NCBI GenBank assembly: GCA_035760665.1
Contig: DASTSN010000109.1
Coordinates: 68,783 to 132,782, forward strand
Origin: DASTSN01 sp035760665
Lineage (GTDB): Bacteria; Bacteroidota; Bacteroidia; Chitinophagales; Chitinophagaceae
DNA: 64,000 nucleotides
Direction: 5' to 3'
Position numbers and translations under genes: made by a program. The notes below the pieces were generated by a model, which had not been told where the DNA came from, ran no database searches, and saw nothing but the letters and a program-made list of their open reading frames with translations. Positions 33,473 to 42,708 of the stretch are shown here, piece by piece. Each line of letters begins with the position of its first letter. The first letter of the stretch is position 1.

Positions 33473-34774
33473 ATGGAAACAACAATGATCTCAGATTTTT
33501 TTAAGAAGAACAGGTTGCTCATAAAAGGAGGAACAATCAGTATACTGATTTTGCTTTTATTAATTCCAACAGCTTTTGTTGAAAATTTAATACGTGAAAG
33601 GCAGGACCGGCAAAAAGCCGCGGTTGATGAAATTAGCAGTAAATGGTCCGCAAAACAAACTCTTACCGGTCCCGTATTGGCAGTGCCCTACGAAGAGATA
33701 ATGCCAGTCAAGGGAGGAAGCGAAAATGTGACCACCGAAAGGATGATTTATGTATTGCCAGATAAACTTCATATTTCGGCAAGTGTAAATCCTGAAAAAA
33801 GACATCGGGGTATTTATGAAGCGATGCTGTATACTGCTGATCTGACTGTTACCGGACAGTTTTCTACAACGTTTATTCAACAGCTAAAATTACAGCCTTC
33901 AGCAATTCGCTGGGACGGAGTCTATATATGTATAAATATTGCTGATCCAAAAGGATTAAAAAAAGACTTTCAGCTTCAATGGAAGGATCATACGGAGGAA
34001 CTGAATCCTGCTACGATCAGTAACAGCGTGATGAAAGAGGGGTTTGCTGCTCCGGTGGAGCTTAGCACGAGGGATACTTCAATTGCCTTTAGCACGCATT
34101 TGTTGCTAAACGGATCCGAGCAATTGTTGTTTACACCAGTGGGAAAAGAAACAACTGTTGATCTGCAATCATCGTGGCGCAATCCAAGCTTTACCGGCAG
34201 CCAACTCCCGGAAACGTGGCAGATTAACGATCGTGGCTTTACGGCTCATTGGAATAACCTGTTTTATACCCGTAATTTTCCGCAGGCATGGCAACAAGGT
34301 GCTGTTGATCTTTCTTCGGCTTCTTTTGGGGTCAGTCTTTTTATTCCGGTAAATGCATATCAGAAAACCATGCGATCGGTCAAATATGCGGTATTTTGTT
34401 TACTGCTCACTTTTGCAGCTTTCTTTTTAATAGAAACTACCAATAAAATGAGGGTTCATCCGGTTCAGTACGTATTGATCGGTTTTGCATTGGTATTGTT
34501 TTATACACTGCTGCTGTCGCTTTCGGAATATATTGGGTTTAATGCAGCTTATTGTATTTCCGCACTGGCAACCACTTTGCTGATCACCTGGTTTGTGAAA
34601 GGATTACTCAAATCATCCAGGCTTGCAATATTATTGATGTCGATAGTAATCCTGCTCTATGTGTACATATTTATTCTGCTGCAGTTGCAGGATTATGCCT
34701 TGCTTTTGGGAAGTCTTGGTTTGTTCCTGATGCTGGCCGTCATTATGCATTTTTCTAAAAAGATTCAATGGTAG
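33473..34774 (+). CDS. creD: Cell envelope integrity/inner membrane protein CreD
   Basis: A 433-residue inner-membrane protein: an N-terminal helix (LLIKGGTISILILLLLIPTAFV), a large periplasmic domain starting NLIRERQDRQKAAVDEISSKW and containing GPVLAVPYEEIMP, and about five C-terminal helices including FFLIETTNKMRVHPVQYVLIGFALVLFY (in parts). The phrase HPVQYVLIGFALVLFYTLLLSLSE is very diagnostic of CreD. In enterobacteria it is regulated by CreBC and affects envelope stability and colicin tolerance. Here no CreBC is nearby; the winged-helix protein at 31247-31546 probably takes that role. Confidence 0.95.
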   Translation: METTMISDFFKKNRLLIKGGTISILILLLLIPTAFVENLIRERQDRQKAAVDEISSKWSAKQTLTGPVLAVPYEEIMPVKGGSENVTTERMIYVLPDKLHISASVNPEKRHRGIYEAMLYTADLTVTGQFSTTFIQQLKLQPSAIRWDGVYICINIADPKGLKKDFQLQWKDHTEELNPATISNSVMKEGFAAPVELSTRDTSIAFSTHLLLNGSEQLLFTPVGKETTVDLQSSWRNPSFTGSQLPETWQINDRGFTAHWNNLFYTRNFPQAWQQGAVDLSSASFGVSLFIPVNAYQKTMRSVKYAVFCLLLTFAAFFLIETTNKMRVHPVQYVLIGFALVLFYTLLLSLSEYIGFNAAYCISALATTLLITWFVKGLLKSSRLAILLMSIVILLYVYIFILLQLQDYALLLGSLGLFLMLAVIMHFSKKIQW

Positions 34775-34835
34775 TATTCATGAGTTAGTTGGAGGAGTAA
34801 AGGAAGTAGTTATAAAATGCGGTATAGGTAATTAT

Positions 34836-34872
34836 AAGACTGCCCCGGACTTTGTGAAACCGGGGCAGTCTT
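34836..34872. terminator. Hairpin between convergent creD and barrel-protein genes
   Basis: 13-bp inverted repeat: aagactgccccgg (34836-34848) and ccggggcagtctt (34860-34872), 11-nt loop. No long T-run on either side, but the GC-rich stem and its position between two converging genes suggest a shared terminator. Confidence 0.7.
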
Positions 34873-34893
34873 AGCAATATTAATATCTGAGAG

Positions 34894-37800
34894 TTAAAAA
34901 TCCACGCCCATTGCAAAATACCAGATAGGTTTACTGCGGAAGAAACCATTCATCTCCCAGGCAGCATCCAGCCGCAAAAAGTATCCCAGCAATGTGCTGC
35001 GGGCGCCAAACCCGTAGCCGCCGGCGAGTGGGCCAATACCACCGGCTTTTACTTTTACTGTAATGGGAATTTGGGGGTTGCCATTATTGTCAGTTGCGGT
35101 ATATATCAAGCCGGGTCGTTCGATTTTGTCGTAGGCTCCATTCCAGGCAGTGCCAAGGTCAAAGAACTGCACGATCTGGAAATTGCGGATAAAGGCATTA
35201 TTAATGGGCTTATTAAAGAGCGAAGAAAATACCGGTACCCGGATCTCACTGTTCACCACAAGTGCATTATTGCCATTAGCCACATTTTGCTTAAACCCGC
35301 GCAGGTTAACCGCCAGTGACTGGTAGGCGTATTCATTATCCGGATCGGGACGGACAGCTTTGTTGAATTTCGGGAACAGCCAGTTGTCAACACCACCCAG
35401 GTAATAAATAAATTTCTGCGGTCCCCAGGAAAAATCCCCGGCACCACGCACAGCCCAGATAATATTCCGGTAAATCGGCAGATAATTTCGTGCATCGAAA
35501 CCCACATTTATTGTATAGGGATGACTGTTCTCCGAAGCTTTATACAGCCTGGTCATCCAGTCGGTATAGACTTTCCAGCGCAACCCATTCCAGATGTTCA
35601 GTGCTTTATTGATGGCATTGTCATACACATACTCCAGGTGCATCATCCCATACGATTCTTTTACATCAGGTCGTTGCAGCGAAGGCGGGAAAAAATCATT
35701 AGATAAAATCACCACTTTGTCCCGTCGATAGGCAATATTCAGGCGCAGGCTTCTGACCTTGTCAAACGGATAAGCAATGGAGAATTGGTAAAGGTTGGTG
35801 AGTTGTTTGACGTTGAAATTAAGCGAATCGTCATACAACGGTGGGTTTTTTATGGAGTTCCGGTAATACGTGAAGCCGTAATCAAAACGCTTTTTCAGGT
35901 ATTGCGTAGTCATCACGTATTCGTTGTTGTTCAGGTTAGGACTGATGCGGAAGCCACCTGCAAATTTCCAGTCTTCCATGAGGTCGCTGATGCCGACTCG
36001 TAAAATCCCATTGAAAGGATCGTTGTTGCTGAGATTAATCGGGCCATTGCCACCCTGGTAAGGCTGAAAACGGTTAACGAGTACATTGTTGTTGAAGCCG
36101 GTAACTGCATAATCGGTGAAAAACTTTGGCGGCCGGTATTCGAACAGTTTGGCCTTTTTCAGGATAGGTTCTTTCGCCGGTAGCTGTTCGGCTGTAAAAA
36201 CTTTACCCAGTTGAGAGCTACTGTCTTTTTTTACCGGTTCAAATTCACTTTGGAAAAAATTATCCTGTTTTGGCGCCGTTGAATCTTTCCTAGGCCCGGG
36301 GTAGGGTACTCCCGTACCGGAAAGGCGCCGGTTCTCCTCTACAAGTTTTTTTACATATTCGGTAGGACGGGCTGTGATGTTGCGGCGGCGAAGCGCATTT
36401 TCGTCTACGCGAAGCCGGTATAAAAACTTGTAATCGCCCTGCCGTACTACCTCGCTCACCAATGAGTTGTCGCCGGCTGTCCGTGTTTCCAGCAGGCCGC
36501 TCTGGTAATTACTCAGTGGGAAGACATAGGCAGAATCTGTGGTGACAGAAACAAAGCCCACGGAATCCACGTCAGTTTTGTCCCATTCTTTCAGCAGGCT
36601 GTCCACTTCAGCTTCGGCGGGGTTTCTCAGCACTTCATCGCCAATAAAGACAAGGGTGTCTAACCCGGCACGCTTGGTGGAGAAGAAACCAGCATATCGG
36701 TTATTGATACCGTTTTCATCACTTACAAAGGTAAAATGCGTGGTATTGTACTGCGATGGATAACGGGCATTTCCATATTTCATATTGGTCAGCTGCGAAA
36801 TCTGTTTATAATCAGATTGATTCCAGTTGTCGACCAGGAAGATATTAAAGTGTTTGGCAGGCAGTGAATCACTAGTGCTGACTGCCGTAGCGGAAGGCCG
36901 GTTGCTGGCATAAATGATACCTGTTTTATTGGGGAATGCCACAAAAGAGGCGTCCAGGTCGTCGTACACATCATTGGTTACCTGCTGCACACTTTGTTTA
37001 TCTATTTTATAAACAAAGATGTCTGTCTGCCCGCTTTTTACAGCGCTGAATAAAAGCGTGTTAGCATCCAGCATGAATTTCATATCCTGCACCTGGTCAA
37101 ACATCGGCAGTTCCTGTTTTACGGTTTTGATCCTGTTGACCAGGTCGTACACAAACAATTTGATCTTGCCTTCCTCGCTGTATAATACGGCCAGCCTTGT
37201 TCCCTTATTATCCCAGGCCAGCAGCGGGTAGTTGGGATTTTGCTCATTTTCACCACTGCGTACTCCATATTTTAGCAGGACTTTGCGGCTGACAAAATTT
37301 TCATGCAGTACCACACAGTACTGGCCCTTTACAAATTCTACGTCAGCATAGGTGAAACTTCTTGGCAACGGGTTGGCATTAAAGCGGATATAATCTTTTT
37401 TGAGCACTTCTTCTGATACCGATAACTGGCCTTTTGGAACACTTCTCCTGCCACGCAGGTCTTTAAAATATTTCTGTGGCTCTTCGGTCATGAAGTCTTT
37501 CAGTACATCTTTGAATTTTTTCTTGGCTATCTTTTGCGAGGCATTGTTCAGGTTTCTGTAAATGCGGGCCAGGTACAATAAATACGTGGTTTTGCTTTTC
37601 CCATACTTGTTGCCGAAGTAGTACCAGAAAGCATGACCGGCAAGATTTGGTTTTTCAAAAGCAAACTGGTAAAAGTTTTTGTAACGGCCGGAGAGGAGGG
37701 CTGATTTCGCTTCATCATCCAATTGTGTACTCCAGTTTTCGGCTGCATATTCAATATAACCATCTGTGAGCCAGGTGGGCAAATCCAGCAGCGCCTGGTT

Positions 37801-38280
37801 GGCTGCAAATTCCCCGAGATCGTCGCCAAATAATAAGTTTTCCACCAATGCCTTGGCGATACCCTGCCGTACCTGCCGGCGCAGGTTGGCATGATTGCCG
37901 TCAAAAAATATCACCACTTTATTGTTCACCAGTTTCGTTACGCCGCCGGTATTTTGCCAGTCAATCCCCAGTCCAATGTTGGACTGCTGCATTTCATCGA
38001 AATTGTTATACACTACAATATTAATGCGGCGCTGCAGGCCGTATTCAATAAATTCTTCAAGTTCCGGGAGTTCTGTTTCGGCAATCTGCGCCACATATTT
38101 TCCCAGTTCAAGACCATCTTGCGCAAAGTAGGTATTGAAATTGTCGGTTTGGTAGTACTTCCATTTAAACTTTTGGTATTGTACCCGGTTTTTGCCAAAC
38201 TCAACTGTACTCACTTGGGCGTCGGCTTTCATCCACAGGAAGGCCAGAAAGCAGGCAACCAGCCTAATTAATTGCTTCAT
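34894..38280 (-). CDS. Large outer-membrane protein: gluzincin-like, TolB-like propeller, barrel
   Basis: A 1128-residue exported protein from ATG 38280 (signal peptide to about residue 21). Residues 25-200 resemble the peptidase MA-type gluzincin domain: INIVVYNNFDEMQQSNIG, then DLPTWLTDGYIEYAAENW. The HExxH that should precede it reads RQGIAKALV (residues 138-146) and the following WxxEG is W170LTDG, so the zinc site appears lost. The middle part has repeats of the TolB/WD40-like PD40 type (LAWDNKGTRLAVLYSEEGKIKL in parts; DLDASFVAFPNKTGIIYASNR in parts). The C-terminal 450 residues are a barrel of the D15/Bam-like kind, ending WYFAMGVDF. This composite is common in Bacteroidota and of unknown role. 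Monocistronic. Confidence 0.7.
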   Translation of the reverse strand: MKQLIRLVACFLAFLWMKADAQVSTVEFGKNRVQYQKFKWKYYQTDNFNTYFAQDGLELGKYVAQIAETELPELEEFIEYGLQRRINIVVYNNFDEMQQSNIGLGIDWQNTGGVTKLVNNKVVIFFDGNHANLRRQVRQGIAKALVENLLFGDDLGEFAANQALLDLPTWLTDGYIEYAAENWSTQLDDEAKSALLSGRYKNFYQFAFEKPNLAGHAFWYYFGNKYGKSKTTYLLYLARIYRNLNNASQKIAKKKFKDVLKDFMTEEPQKYFKDLRGRRSVPKGQLSVSEEVLKKDYIRFNANPLPRSFTYADVEFVKGQYCVVLHENFVSRKVLLKYGVRSGENEQNPNYPLLAWDNKGTRLAVLYSEEGKIKLFVYDLVNRIKTVKQELPMFDQVQDMKFMLDANTLLFSAVKSGQTDIFVYKIDKQSVQQVTNDVYDDLDASFVAFPNKTGIIYASNRPSATAVSTSDSLPAKHFNIFLVDNWNQSDYKQISQLTNMKYGNARYPSQYNTTHFTFVSDENGINNRYAGFFSTKRAGLDTLVFIGDEVLRNPAEAEVDSLLKEWDKTDVDSVGFVSVTTDSAYVFPLSNYQSGLLETRTAGDNSLVSEVVRQGDYKFLYRLRVDENALRRRNITARPTEYVKKLVEENRRLSGTGVPYPGPRKDSTAPKQDNFFQSEFEPVKKDSSSQLGKVFTAEQLPAKEPILKKAKLFEYRPPKFFTDYAVTGFNNNVLVNRFQPYQGGNGPINLSNNDPFNGILRVGISDLMEDWKFAGGFRISPNLNNNEYVMTTQYLKKRFDYGFTYYRNSIKNPPLYDDSLNFNVKQLTNLYQFSIAYPFDKVRSLRLNIAYRRDKVVILSNDFFPPSLQRPDVKESYGMMHLEYVYDNAINKALNIWNGLRWKVYTDWMTRLYKASENSHPYTINVGFDARNYLPIYRNIIWAVRGAGDFSWGPQKFIYYLGGVDNWLFPKFNKAVRPDPDNEYAYQSLAVNLRGFKQNVANGNNALVVNSEIRVPVFSSLFNKPINNAFIRNFQIVQFFDLGTAWNGAYDKIERPGLIYTATDNNGNPQIPITVKVKAGGIGPLAGGYGFGARSTLLGYFLRLDAAWEMNGFFRSKPIWYFAMGVDF

Positions 38281-38560
38281 AGAATTCTTTTGCTGTTTCA
38301 ATTCCGGAGTATTTCGTGTTTTTTCTTTTTTCTGTCTTGTTGTTTTTGCAAGGCAGTATAATTGCTCTAACAATCCAGCCGGGTATTCCGTTGCGTCATC
38401 GGCAGGTTATCCGGTTTTCAACCCGGGTTTTTATTTTATTGTCAAATGTAAAAAGGTAAAGGTGAACTGCAGAAAACCTGTGTAAACCTTTAACGTTTTT
38501 GTTTTTGACAAACAGAATTTTAAGGGTTGTAAATTGCGTGTAAAATACGAAAAACCGTCC

Positions 38561-39205
38561 ATGTTAAGCGTTAAGGCATTTACATTTAACCCCGTCCAGG
38601 AGAATACCTACCTGCTATATAACGATGAAATGCAGTGTTGCATTATAGACCCCGGATGTTATTTTCCCGAGGAGCAGGCACAATTAAAAACATTTGTGGA
38701 AGAAATGGGTTTGCAACCCGTAATGTTGCTCAATACGCACTGCCACCTGGACCATGTGTTCGGCAACAAGTTTGTGCACGATACCTGGGGCCTCAGCCTG
38801 CATTTACATGAAAAAGAAAAGCCTGTGCTGGAGTTTGCTCCCGCGTCGGGGCAGGCCTGGCAGATGCCTTTTGAAAACTATACTGGTGAATTGATTTTTT
38901 TAAGGGAAAATGGGTTTATCAGTTTGGGCGCAGAGCAATTGAAAATATTGTTTACCCCGGGCCATTCTCCCGGCAGCGTCAGTTTTTACAGCCAGGCAAA
39001 TGGCTTTGTGATTGCCGGTGATGTCTTGTTCAGTGGCAGCATTGGCCGAACCGATTTGCCGGGAGGCGATTTCAATACTTTGGTCAATAGTATTCAAACG
39101 CAGCTGTTTGTATTGCCGGATGAAACCAAAGTTTATCCGGGCCACGGGCCAGTGACGACTACCGGCTTTGAAAAAATGAATAATCCTTTTGTCAAATTGT
39201 ACTAA
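38561..39205 (+). CDS. Metallo-beta-lactamase-fold hydrolase (glyoxalase II-like)
   Basis: A 214-residue protein starting at ATG 38561. It has the metal-binding motif NTHCHLDHVFG (HxHxDH, about residues 59-65), then a further His in PGHSPGSVSFYS, the Asp in VIAGDVLFSGSIGRTDLPGGD and the last His in YPGHGPVTT. A two-metal hydrolase is therefore expected; the GRTDLPGG loop is typical of the glyoxalase II-like branch. Substrate not known. Its stop overlaps the stop of the convergent flippase gene by 3 nt (ctaa at 39202-39205). Confidence 0.92.
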   Translation: MLSVKAFTFNPVQENTYLLYNDEMQCCIIDPGCYFPEEQAQLKTFVEEMGLQPVMLLNTHCHLDHVFGNKFVHDTWGLSLHLHEKEKPVLEFAPASGQAWQMPFENYTGELIFLRENGFISLGAEQLKILFTPGHSPGSVSFYSQANGFVIAGDVLFSGSIGRTDLPGGDFNTLVNSIQTQLFVLPDETKVYPGHGPVTTTGFEKMNNPFVKLY

Positions 39206-40710
39206 GCCACATTGGTGCTGAGGTATTTGCCAATCAGCGGTAGCTTTTGAAACTCCTTCCGTTCGATTTTCAGGATAAAAAGTACAAAAGCAGTCATCAT
39301 TAAGGTGGCTGTGCCGTAGTAGAACAGGGTGGCGGGCACAAAATGTACGAGTGTTTTATGCAGCAGGTACAGCAGTACACTGATAACAAGATAGGCGCAT
39401 AATTTTTTCCAGGCATATGGAATCCGATAGGCTTTTTGCCCCCATACGAAGCTAATTACCATCATGCTGCCGTAGCAGGCAAAAGTGGCCCAGGCGCAGG
39501 CCATGTAACTGAAATAGGGAATGAAAAAATAATTGATCACTAAGGTAATAACGGCGCCAATGAGGGTGATCCAGGCACCGGCCAGCGTTTTATTACTTAG
39601 CTTATACCAAATGCTCAGGCTGTAATAAATGCCAAGAAACATGTTCGCCAGCAGCAGGATGGGTACCACTTTCAAGCCCACCCACATTTTAGGATTGCGG
39701 ATGAAGTTTTTCCACAAATCCAGGTATAGCATGACCAGTAGAAACATTACGCAAAGCGTGATCACAAAAAACTTCATCACCCTGGCATACACTTTCGGGG
39801 CGTTGGCTTCGGTGGATTGTTTGAAAAAAAATGGCTCGGCGCCCATCCGGAAAGCCTGAACACCCAACGAAATGAGGATGGATAATTTATAGCAGGCCGA
39901 ATAAATGCCTACTTCGGCTTTGGCCTCTTCCACTGTTTTTACAGGCGCCCACCAGCCCAGCATGATTCTGTCAAACGTTTCATTGATCATACCGGCAAAC
40001 CCGGCAATAATCAACGGCATGCCGTAGAGCATCATTTCTTTCCAAAGCTGGTTATCAAATTTCCATTCGAACCCGGTAAACTGCCTGGAGAGCAGCAGCA
40101 GCGTAACGATATTTTGAATAAGATTGGCCAGCAGCACATAACCTACAGCCCACTCACTATTGAAAAAAAGATGTACAAAGCTGTTGGGGTTTTCAGCCAG
40201 CCGGGGACACACACTTAAAAAGAAATACACAAAAAATATGTTAACCAATATCCCACCAACCTTGGTGAAGGCAAATTTAACCGGACGGCCGTCCTGTCTC
40301 AATTTTGCAAATGGAATGGTTGTTAAGGCGTCCAGGGCAATGATGGCGGTTGCCATGGAAAAATACTCCGGGTGCTGGTTAATCTGCAGCAGTGAAGCCA
40401 GTGGCCGGTGCAGCAAAATCAGTAATATAGAAAGGATAACTGTTGATACAATCAATGAAATGCTGCTGGTATTATGAACATTTTTCTTGTCTGCCTTGTT
40501 AGCAAAGCGAAAAAAAGCCGTTTCCATCCCGTAGGTGTAGATGACATTCATAAACGGAATGAAGGCATAGACGATGCTCATTTCACCGTATTGCCACTCC
40601 AGGAATTTAAATGTGAGGTAAGGGGTGAGCAGGTAATTAATAAAACGGGCAGCGATGGAACTGAGTCCGTACCACATGGTTTGTCCCGCTAATTTTTTTA
40701 TACTGCTCAC
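39202..40710 (-). CDS. Polysaccharide biosynthesis/lipid-linked sugar flippase (MOP family)
   Basis: A 502-residue polytopic membrane protein with about 14 hydrophobic segments. The start is set at GTG 40710 (SSIKKLAGQTMWYGLSSIAARF follows), which matches the beginning of related flippases; an upstream ATG at 40773 would add 21 residues of poor character. Signatures: YGEMSIVYAFIPFMNVIYTYGMETAFFRF in parts, then YGMPLIIAGFAGMINETFDRIMLGWW in parts. Such proteins flip lipid-linked sugar repeats for O-antigen, teichuronic acid or exopolysaccharide. No glycosyltransferases are adjacent. Confidence 0.88.
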   Translation of the reverse strand: MSSIKKLAGQTMWYGLSSIAARFINYLLTPYLTFKFLEWQYGEMSIVYAFIPFMNVIYTYGMETAFFRFANKADKKNVHNTSSISLIVSTVILSILLILLHRPLASLLQINQHPEYFSMATAIIALDALTTIPFAKLRQDGRPVKFAFTKVGGILVNIFFVYFFLSVCPRLAENPNSFVHLFFNSEWAVGYVLLANLIQNIVTLLLLSRQFTGFEWKFDNQLWKEMMLYGMPLIIAGFAGMINETFDRIMLGWWAPVKTVEEAKAEVGIYSACYKLSILISLGVQAFRMGAEPFFFKQSTEANAPKVYARVMKFFVITLCVMFLLVMLYLDLWKNFIRNPKMWVGLKVVPILLLANMFLGIYYSLSIWYKLSNKTLAGAWITLIGAVITLVINYFFIPYFSYMACAWATFACYGSMMVISFVWGQKAYRIPYAWKKLCAYLVISVLLYLLHKTLVHFVPATLFYYGTATLMMTAFVLFILKIERKEFQKLPLIGKYLSTNVA

Positions 40711-40916
40711 AAAAAATGCAATTTGCCAACAAATGTAATTGATGAGATTGCAAAATCCAATCCGCCGATCCATATCGCATAAAGGCAGTGGCACGATTCC
40801 ATACCTTTGTGCAAGTGATGAGTCCCTGTTGCACACTAGCGGGGAGCTGCCTTGCCCGTGAAAAACCGCTGTTGAATTCTTAATTTCACCTCAACCATTA
40901 ACAAAAAATTAAACGT

Positions 40917-41591
40917 ATGAAAAAAGTGTTTTTGTCTATTACAGCTGTTTTTCTTTTTCTTCAAATGCTCTCAGCCCAGGCATACGAAGGTTCTATTGAG
41001 TATAATAAAAAGAAACAGCTGGCGTATGTGATTGAATATGCTTACCCGCAGGAAGCTGTACAAAACGCCATCATCCAGAAAATGGCCGAACTGGGCTACA
41101 AAGCAAAAGAAGAAAAGGGTTTGTTCAACCGGGATAAAGGTTTCCTCGTTTTTAAAAACGCTTCCATTTCCGACATTACCGGTAAAACACTGGATTATTT
41201 TGTAAAAGTGGATAAGAAAGGCAAAAAAGATGATGACGGGGCCATTCTTTACCTGGTGGCCAATAACAGCAACGGCGAAAACGCCAGCACATTTTTTGAC
41301 AACGATGAAGTACGCAGGGCAAAAGGATTTCTCAACAACCTGCAGCCAGAAGTAGAAGCCGCTAACCTGGAAATACAGATCAGGGACCAGGAGGATGCAG
41401 TGACCAAGGCTGAAAAGAAATTAAAAGACCTGCAGGATAGCAAAGCCGATATGGAGAAGAAAATTAAAAACCTGCAGGACGACATTGAGAAAAATCTGAA
41501 AGCCCAGGGCGAAACTCAAAAGGAAATAGAGAACCAGCGCCAGGTGCTGGAAAACCTGCGGGCTAAGCGTAAGACAACAGATAATCTCTAG
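40917..41591 (+). CDS. Exported coiled-coil protein
   Basis: A 224-residue protein with a signal peptide (FLSITAVFLFLQMLSAQA). The mature N-terminal domain (YEGSIEYNKKKQLAYVIEYAYP) is alpha/beta, and the C-terminal third (about residues 150-220) is a strong coiled coil with heptads of Leu and Lys (KKLKDLQDSKADMEKKIKNL). I recognise no family. A periplasmic location is likely. Separately transcribed; its stop overlaps the next (convergent) gene's stop region by 4 bp. Confidence 0.6.
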   Translation: MKKVFLSITAVFLFLQMLSAQAYEGSIEYNKKKQLAYVIEYAYPQEAVQNAIIQKMAELGYKAKEEKGLFNRDKGFLVFKNASISDITGKTLDYFVKVDKKGKKDDDGAILYLVANNSNGENASTFFDNDEVRRAKGFLNNLQPEVEAANLEIQIRDQEDAVTKAEKKLKDLQDSKADMEKKIKNLQDDIEKNLKAQGETQKEIENQRQVLENLRAKRKTTDNL

Positions 41592-42697
41592 AAGTTGTGC
41601 ACATCCGGCGAAAAAATGGGCTTATGCTCCGGGTCTGCAAACCTGGGATTTGTGATAAAAGCAGTATCTGTAAGTGTACGCAAGAAAGCGATCAGGTCCT
41701 GCACTTCCACATCTGTGAGTTGAATGCCTTTTTGAAGTGATGAATCCAGCGTAGGACTTAACTGTATGCCAGTTCTGTAATGGTTTATACAGTTTGACAA
41801 AAACCAAAATCTCCCATCGTGCATATACGGCGGGGATACGGCTACATTGCGTAAAGATGGTACTTTGAATTTTAAAGAATCGGCGGGATTATTTGTTATA
41901 CGCATTCGTCCCACATCGTTTATAGTTGGATCAACTGGTAACCCAATATTCCGATAAGAATAATCAGTAAACATCGGCTCTTTATGGCAGGTGGAACAAT
42001 GCTCTTGAAAAAGCTCATAGCCCGTTTGTTCGTAAGAGAGAAAGGTGGCTTCACCTCGCATAACTTTATCGTACTTTGAATTGGCAGATACCAGCGAACA
42101 CGTAAATTGTGCGAGGGCCTTTAAAATCCGCTGACTTGTAACTTCTTTGTCACCAAAAGCCCTTTTGAACATTCTTGTATAGGATGTGTCATTCTTTATC
42201 TTGTTCACAACGTTCTCAATTGTTTCATTCATTTCGTTGTGGGCTGTTAGGGGTGCCAGTGGTTGCACTTCGATATGATTTATCCCTCCATCAAGATGAA
42301 ACTCTTTTTGCCATGCTTCATTGAATAGGGCTGGCGCATTACGCGTAGTAAAGCTGTTATTATATCCATGGCTAAAAGGGTGCTCGTATGTTGAAAAAGC
42401 TGCAAACTGCTGGTGACAGGAAGCACATGGGAAGTTACCATCTGCTGATAGGTTCCCATCATAAAAAAGCTTTCGCCCCAGCTCAAAACCTTCTTCCGTT
42501 AAGGGATTATTTTGAAATGTATAATCGGGCCTTGGGAAACCAGCAGGTATTTTCAGTGTCAGCGGGGTACCGACAATTTGGGAGGAGATAGAAGTGTCAT
42601 TTTTCTTGCAGGATTCTATCAGTGTAGATACTCCCAGAATTACTGTAAATATGATCAGTAATGTTATATAACTGACATTTACCTTCAAAAATTTCAT
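41588..42697 (-). CDS. Dihaem cytochrome c peroxidase (MauG/MbnH-like)
   Basis: A 369-residue lipoprotein (signal through residue 29, lipobox IESC with Cys30). Two c-type haem motifs: CASCH (Cys91, Cys94, His95) and CSTCH (Cys234, Cys237, His238). The segment between (FTTRNAPALFNEAWQKEFHLDGG) is typical of the bacterial cytochrome c peroxidase/MauG superfamily. Because the next gene upstream encodes an MbnP-family protein, this one is more likely an MbnH-like enzyme that oxidises a Trp of its partner than a simple H2O2 detoxifier; that is inference from the pairing. The gap to the MbnP-like gene is 11 bp, so they are cotranscribed. Confidence 0.88.
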   Translation of the reverse strand: MKFLKVNVSYITLLIIFTVILGVSTLIESCKKNDTSISSQIVGTPLTLKIPAGFPRPDYTFQNNPLTEEGFELGRKLFYDGNLSADGNFPCASCHQQFAAFSTYEHPFSHGYNNSFTTRNAPALFNEAWQKEFHLDGGINHIEVQPLAPLTAHNEMNETIENVVNKIKNDTSYTRMFKRAFGDKEVTSQRILKALAQFTCSLVSANSKYDKVMRGEATFLSYEQTGYELFQEHCSTCHKEPMFTDYSYRNIGLPVDPTINDVGRMRITNNPADSLKFKVPSLRNVAVSPPYMHDGRFWFLSNCINHYRTGIQLSPTLDSSLQKGIQLTDVEVQDLIAFLRTLTDTAFITNPRFADPEHKPIFSPDVHNF

Positions 42698-42708
42698 ATA
42701 CCTGGGTA

